This document shows positions 59,113-64,000 of a stretch of DNA of 64,000 nt, piece by piece; position 1 is the stretch's first letter, and each line of letters opens with the position of its first letter. Location of the stretch: the NCBI GenBank assembly GCA_900323505.1, contig OOIN01000001.1:2604001-2668000 (forward strand), written 5' to 3'. The position numbers and the translations under genes were made by a program. The DNA is from Ustilago trichophora (lineage: Eukaryota; Basidiomycota; Ustilaginomycetes; Ustilaginales; Ustilaginaceae). Below the pieces are notes generated by a model. It made no database searches and was not told the DNA's origin. It worked only from the letters and a program-made list of their open reading frames with translations.

Positions 59113-60621
59113 TTAGTCGATGGTGAGCTGGGCGTCGACCTGCTCGAAAGAGTCGAAGAAGTGCTTAAAGAGCAGGATCTTGTATTCAACGTCCTTGGTA
59201 CCACAGGTCTCGCGGATCGAGTGCATAGACAGCTGCGGGTTGCCAAGATCGAGAGTGCGGATACCGAGTTTGCTAAGCATAGGTCCGATGGTGGAACCAC
59301 AGGGCATGTCGTTCTTGACCACAAACGACTGCAGGGGAACCTGGGCACGCTGAGCGATGCGTCGAATGAGGAAGGCAGTGGGGCCGGTGGTGGCGTACCT
59401 CTGCTTGACGTTGGTCTTGATGACGGGACCCTGGTTGATCTTGGGTCGGTGGTTCTCCTCATAGAAGGAAGGGTAGTTGGGGTGGAAGCCGTGAGCCATG
59501 TCGGACGAGAGCAGGAACGACTTGGCGATGGCCTGCTCGTAGAGGTTGGAGGCAGCAGGTGCTGAGGAAGACGACGACGACACGGGGAGAGCCACGAGCC
59601 GCTGGATGAGACTGGGTAGCATATTAGATTCTGCACCGTGAGTCGAGACCGAACCGACCTCTTCGTTGTCGAAGAGGGCAATGGCACGAATCGAAGAGGA
59701 GGCGTTGAGCGATTCGGCGGAAGAGAGAGATTCAATCAGGGCTTCGGTGGCACAGAAGCACGACATCTGGTTGTCGAGTCGTGGAGAGTGGATGAACTCG
59801 TTGTTGATGCCACCGATCGAAGCGGGCTGTGTGTCATAGAGGCTGAGCTCAAAGTCCTGGATCTGCTCGACAGACACCCCGAGTTCCGAAGCGAGAAGAT
59901 CCAGGAGAACAGAGTGATGCTTGTCGGCCATGACGGGCGAGCCCACTGCCTGAGGCGACACCTTGGCAGTCTCGGCAGCCTCTTCAGCACGCTTGTTGAG
60001 GTGCTCAGTGGCAAGGCCGAGAATGGGCACAGTGTTGTCCTCGACGTTGAACTTGAAGGCCTCATTGACGGTGCGGTTCAAGTGGATAGCGAGAGTTGGG
60101 ATGCGCAGGATGGGTCGCTTGATGTGAACAAGCTTGGCTGTGAAGGCATCGTGGTTCTTGGAGTCGGAGACGATGACGCGACCTGCAACACCGAGGTCAC
60201 GGTCGAACCAAGAAGCCCAAATACCGCCACCGTAGGTCTCGACACCGCACTGGAGGTATCCTTCCTTGGCCTTGCGAGAGACGGGCTTGATCTGAAAATT
60301 GGGCGAGTCAGTGTGAGCACCGACAACGTGGACACCATTGCCAGGCTCGTACTTGGCACCGACAGCAAAGGCAACAATAGCAGACTGATTGCGGGTGAAG
60401 TAGTATTTTCCACCTCGCTTGACCTTGTTGTCCCAGAGCTCATTCTCCTTGACACGCTCGAAGCCGGCAGCATCGAGGAGCGCCGAGGTTGTGGCTACGG
60501 CATGGAAGGGAGTGGGGCTGGCATCGACGTATTCGAGGAATCGACGGGCAGCAGCAATGTCGTCCTGCTTTCCGCTCTTGTCGTCGGAGGCAGCCGAGGC
60601 AGCGTTGGAGGCGGCGCTCAT
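59113..60621 (-). CDS. APE4: Aspartyl aminopeptidase, M18 family
   Basis: 502 residues from the ATG at 60621, single exon. The dizinc metallopeptidase motifs are intact: GAHTDSPNFQIKP with H103 and D105, FDNEEVGSVSTHGAESN (metal and catalytic Glu), AHGFHPNY, and the C-terminal MHSIRETCGTKDV with the last metal His. The subtilisin-like insertion domain with INNEFIHSPRLDNQMSC is present. Family members (yeast Ape4, mammalian DNPEP) remove N-terminal Asp or Glu and form dodecamers in the cytosol; Ape4 also reaches the vacuole by the Cvt route. The N-terminal 25 residues are Ala/Ser/Asp-rich. Length is typical (~490). Confidence 0.96.
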   Translation of the reverse strand: MSAASNAASAASDDKSGKQDDIAAARRFLEYVDASPTPFHAVATTSALLDAAGFERVKENELWDNKVKRGGKYYFTRNQSAIVAFAVGAKYEPGNGVHVVGAHTDSPNFQIKPVSRKAKEGYLQCGVETYGGGIWASWFDRDLGVAGRVIVSDSKNHDAFTAKLVHIKRPILRIPTLAIHLNRTVNEAFKFNVEDNTVPILGLATEHLNKRAEEAAETAKVSPQAVGSPVMADKHHSVLLDLLASELGVSVEQIQDFELSLYDTQPASIGGINNEFIHSPRLDNQMSCFCATEALIESLSSAESLNASSSIRAIALFDNEEVGSVSTHGAESNMLPSLIQRLVALPVSSSSSSAPAASNLYEQAIAKSFLLSSDMAHGFHPNYPSFYEENHRPKINQGPVIKTNVKQRYATTGPTAFLIRRIAQRAQVPLQSFVVKNDMPCGSTIGPMLSKLGIRTLDLGNPQLSMHSIRETCGTKDVEYKILLFKHFFDSFEQVDAQLTID

Positions 60622-61280
60622 GATGGATGAGGATGGAGATGCGACACTGGTCTGTCTGAGCCGAAGAGAGGCAGCAGAGACAAGCTTGAAGAGGACTTGT
60701 GCCGACAGCTTGGTGGAGTGCAGGGAGGGATCGAGAGCGAAAAAGTTTGCCTCGATACGCTACAAGTGCTTGAGCAGATTCAAGTGGCTAGTACAAAGAG
60801 GCGGTGCTGGTGGGGAGGGGAAGATGCAATGCTCTACCGCCGGCTGGATAGGAAAAAGGATGTCGTGCGGTGAAGGACCATGCTTTTGTGTGGGACGAAA
60901 AAGAAAAATCGGCTCAACATCGTCCGAGCGCCATTTGTGATTCTTGCCGGAAAAAAAAATCCTGTTAAATTGCTGGCGGAAGCCGAAGTTGTTCACACGT
61001 CGTGGCTGATTTCCAAATCCGAGATCCGGCCGATCCAGTGAAGAACATGTGAATGAGACGCATTCACTCAGCTGCTCAGCCATCCTCGCCTCACTCGTTA
61101 CCATCATCATCATCATCATCATCATCCATCATCCATCAACCTGACCGCAACTGTCAAACAATGTAGGCCAACGTCCATCTTACACCATCCATCGCCTGTC
61201 ACCCTTCACGGCTGGCATTACTCAACCCGGGCTGCATCGCACAACCGTCTTCTTTTCTTCACTTTGGCTGTTGATTTGCC
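60622..61280. other. Divergent promoter, APE4 / P-loop protein
   Basis: 659 bases with a CAT trinucleotide run (61102-61126) and a few A-rich spots. No gene supported. Confidence 0.5.
61102..61126. repeat. CAT trinucleotide repeat
   Basis: Eight CAT units about 160 bases before the ATG of the P-loop gene. Confidence 0.8.
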
Positions 61281-64000
61281 ATGCCACAAGATAACCAATG
61301 CCGTCTTGTCGGCGTCATCAAAGAGCACCTCGACAAAGATCTGTACATTTCTGACAATCTCAAAACGATCTTCTCTCCAAGTCAGCCAAATGGCGAAAAG
61401 CGGCGAAACAAGGCGGCTGACCGTCTGATTGAAGATCTTGTTGATACTTTGGGCGAGGTCAGCCTAAAGGAGTCTTGCAGCCATCCCCCTTTACCTTTTC
61501 CCACTGCCACCGATCAACTTCAGTGCAATCTCATTTGGTCCTCCAATGTGAACGACACCGATGCGCTCAACGCAGCCTGCAACGGCAAACAACTTCTCGA
61601 GCGCATAGGAGAATTAACAAAACAAGACAACCATGTCATTGAGTCATTGACACAGTCCTTCGACGACCAGCGTGAGCTGCCATCGGAAGAGCTTGCCCAT
61701 TACCTTTGGTACTTGATCGCGCTTATCTTTCAGCGAGACAACACTCCCGACCCAGTCAATCCATCCAAATCCCTCTCCCCCACCCAGGTACGCAAAGACT
61801 TCCGAGCTGCCTTCGGCGGAAACTTGCTCAAACTTCTACAACATTTTATCACCAGAGTCAACGCCTTTATCAATGATGGTCACAACTATGATGTTGTCTA
61901 TGCAAAGGTTCTTCCCATTCTTCAATCTTCCGGCACTGGCAAGACCAAGCTTGCCGTCCAGCTCTCAGCCTACCAAGCTGGCATGCTCATCTGTACGCGC
62001 AATCGAAACAACAGTCTGCCCACATCCTTTCCTCCATTTGACGAGAAAGTCCATACATATTTTCGAGACACGCTTGATTGTAAGTGGAACTCGAAATGGT
62101 TGCCCAAAGCCAAATTGACCATCCAGTACAAGCGCTTGGCAGCTTGGGTCGGCGCCTACTTCAACCTTCTCGCTGATTGTATCAAGCAGCTTAAGGAGCA
62201 TAGAGGATGCTTTGACTCCCAAGGCCAATCCCTTCACAGCAAAGTGGACGCATGTTGGCAGACCGTCGTCTACTATCTCGCTTGTCGCATCCATAGCGGT
62301 ACCGACTTCATCCAAAATTACTCTTTTCAAGGCCTCAGCGAATCTCAGTTGCCCTACGAAAAGCCTCGCTTCTGTCCCGAGAGCGTGTTGCATCCAAAAG
62401 CACAAACACCAGCAGCTTCCAATGCCAACATCTCATTTGGATCCGACAACTCTTCATCTTCCTCCCAAAAAAGTAAAAAAAGCACCGCTTTTTCCATCTC
62501 TATATTGGAAGAGGATCCTCGCTTTCGTACAACGCTACTGCACAAGATCACACGGAACGCAAACCGCATTCTGCAAGCCTGTGAAGAAGAACCTCCCAAG
62601 GATGAGGCCGCAGAAGAGGTCGCAGAAGAGGACGAGGACAAAGACACGTACGAGGTCGAGCCGAAGTCCAAGGACGAGAACAAGGACACGTGCGAGGACA
62701 TGGGCACAGCAAACTGCGATGCTCTCACGCAGGCCACCTCAACTTCTGCGCCAACAGAGCCCAAGGAAAGGGACCAGAAAAGGAACGAGCCTGCTCACGT
62801 AGCTTCAGGAGCAGCTCAGGATTACATTATTCCGTCTCTCGAAAAACTCGAAGATACTCTACCCCGCAACTTGGGCCGCCAAGGCAAATTCTTCTTTTTT
62901 CTTGCGATAGATGAAGTTGCCTACTTCACCGAGTTGCTGCCTGTTCTCCGTCGTCTTTGGAGAGAGAGTAAGCCTGGATGCACCTGGCTCATTTTAGTCG
63001 ACACCGAATCCAGCATTGCGCATCTGGCTGGCGATGGTGTCGTCAAAGCATCGCTCCGACTTGGCGATGAGGAAGGCAAAGTTATTGTTCCACCGTTCAC
63101 CTGTTTGCCGTTTGATGTCCACTTCGTGCATCGGCTTGAAAATGAGGAGCTGCAGCAACAGCTTCAGACGGGCAGTCTCAAATTTTGCCACCTCATCAAC
63201 ATGCTCCGGTGGCTTGGAAGGCCACTCTGGGGTACGACTCTGTATACTCAAACCCCAAGCATCGGCAAGGATTGCTACAGACCCCATCTGAAAAACATTC
63301 TCATGAAGCTTTTCTACGGACGCCTTGATTCTACACAATTTTGGCCTGCAGAGGGCGACACTCGATCCTTTGATATTATCATGGCTGCTGTCAGTCAACG
63401 CCTTCCCCTTTCCTTTATTGGCCATCAAGGCGCTCGGTTCCCCAGCTCTGACAGCAAGTCAAAGAGTGTCTCCAAACACATCGACTGTGCTTGAGTCAGG
63501 TCCTTGAACGTTCGCTTGAAAGCTAGTCGAAAGTTTTTGCAGCAGCAAGTGTCCAGCTATCTGCGCATCGTAAGCGATGTGAACCGCACCAACTCGTACG
63601 TCACCGCCACTCCGTCCGAGCCTGCGGTCTTGCTAGCCGTAGCATCCGAGTTTCGCAGAAAAACCTTGGATGCGGTCGCTGATTGCATACTGCGATGGTC
63701 CGATGCCGTGCATACACTTGCACAAGCCCAGCGCAGCGTTGGCCTCATGCTTGGCGAGGAAGGCGAGGAATGTGTACGTCTACTTGTCACCATCGCGGCC
63801 GACCTAGTGGCTGCCGATCGAGTCCAGAGAGCATGTACCCAAGAGAAGCTAGCCGCAAACAGTATCGGCCTCTTTCGAGCTCAATACAACCCCATCTGCC
63901 TCAGAGACTGGCTGCAAATGCTTTTCAACACAGAAAGCAAGGCCGGATGGTACAAGGTGCATCCGGATCACCCACCTCAACCTGGACGCGACATTTTGGA
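61281..64000 (+). pseudogene. Large P-loop NTPase-like protein of unknown family, frame interrupted by TGA and running off the window
   Basis: The ATG at 61281 opens a frame that meets TGA at 63492-63494 (737 residues). The same frame then stays open for all 168 codons to base 64000 with ordinary codon use, so the gene seems longer and broken, or the stop is read through. Visible features: a Walker A-like SSGTGKT (216-222, with Q in place of the first Gly), a Walker B-like FFFFLAIDEV (D544, E545), and between them a Lys/Glu/Asp-rich low-complexity stretch (about 435-500). The N-terminal 200 residues are helical and unrecognised. The spacing resembles fungal Crinkler-like and other accessory P-loop proteins, but this is only a guess. 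If the stop is genuine, a truncated 737-residue product is possible. Confidence 0.6.

Noticed and set aside
59638..60630. 330-codon plus-strand frame antisense to APE4
   Set aside because: It mirrors a strongly conserved peptidase gene and has no domain.
63436..63499. Intron that would remove the TGA in the P-loop gene
   Set aside because: Candidate GT sites before the stop are weak and would give introns of 34-64 bases without a proper donor consensus.
1..64000. CRISPR arrays, rRNA genes, transposase or integrase genes
   Set aside because: No regularly spaced repeats, rRNA signature sequences or transposase motifs were seen in either strand.

Overview
The window reads as nuclear DNA of a filamentous or dimorphic basidiomycete, most probably a smut fungus (Ustilaginaceae-like). 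This is inferred from gene content and architecture: long mostly intron-poor genes on both strands, short GT-AG introns of about 80-130 bases, Ser/Pro/Ala-rich low-complexity insertions in conserved proteins, short intergenic spaces and many homopolymer or microsatellite runs. No database search was possible. About 21 protein genes are supported; eight contain introns that I placed by matching splice sites, reading phase and protein family sequence.

Layout, left to right. 1-4 kb: the 3' part of a RAD5-like RING/SNF2 ATPase (+), convergent with an F-box/JmjC dioxygenase (-). 4-7.5 kb: a large non-coding interval. 7.5-20.8 kb: Raptor/KOG1 (TORC1), RRB1 (ribosome assembly), a ZIP9/Atx2-like metal transporter, GET1 (tail-anchored protein insertion) and an RCC1-like protein. 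20.8-26.7 kb: a BCL7-like protein, a U1A/U2B''-type snRNP protein and the TFIIIB subunit BDP1, which here carries an extra HMG box. 27.5-29.6 kb: a secreted alpha/beta hydrolase and a hotdog thioesterase. 30-37 kb: haspin kinase, mitochondrial ribosomal protein uL1m and the bifunctional purine enzyme ADE5,7. 39-47.6 kb: an AIFM2/NDH-2-like flavoprotein, a disordered Ser-rich protein and a four-helix membrane protein of unknown function. 48.9-55 kb: a five-intron THI5/NMT1 gene, a SERAC1/DUF676-like lipase-fold protein, a duplicated non-coding segment and a secreted GH43-type glycosidase. 55.6-60.6 kb: an importin-9/KAP114 karyopherin and aspartyl aminopeptidase. 61.3-64 kb: a large unrecognised P-loop protein whose frame is cut by a single TGA and then stays open to the window edge.

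Most genes are unlinked housekeeping genes, and there is no biosynthetic cluster. The genes grouped loosely by role are growth and ribosome supply (KOG1, RRB1, uL1m, BDP1, ADE5,7) and chromatin or mitosis (RAD5-like, JmjC, BCL7-like, haspin, RCC1-like). The accessory-looking stretch is 45-55 kb plus the right end: orphan proteins, secreted enzymes with clear TATA boxes, a segmental duplication and the interrupted P-loop gene.

The most interesting signals are the HMG-box/SANT combination in BDP1, a Raptor whose caspase-like His and Cys positions are Tyr and Ala, a BCL7-type protein in a fungus, a Pds5-binding-like motif at the haspin N-terminus, two last introns that are multiples of three without stops, the palindrome TACAGTACTGTA in three intergenic regions, and the interrupted P-loop gene. 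Many 5' ends were assigned to the first well-placed ATG; those with doubt are marked.
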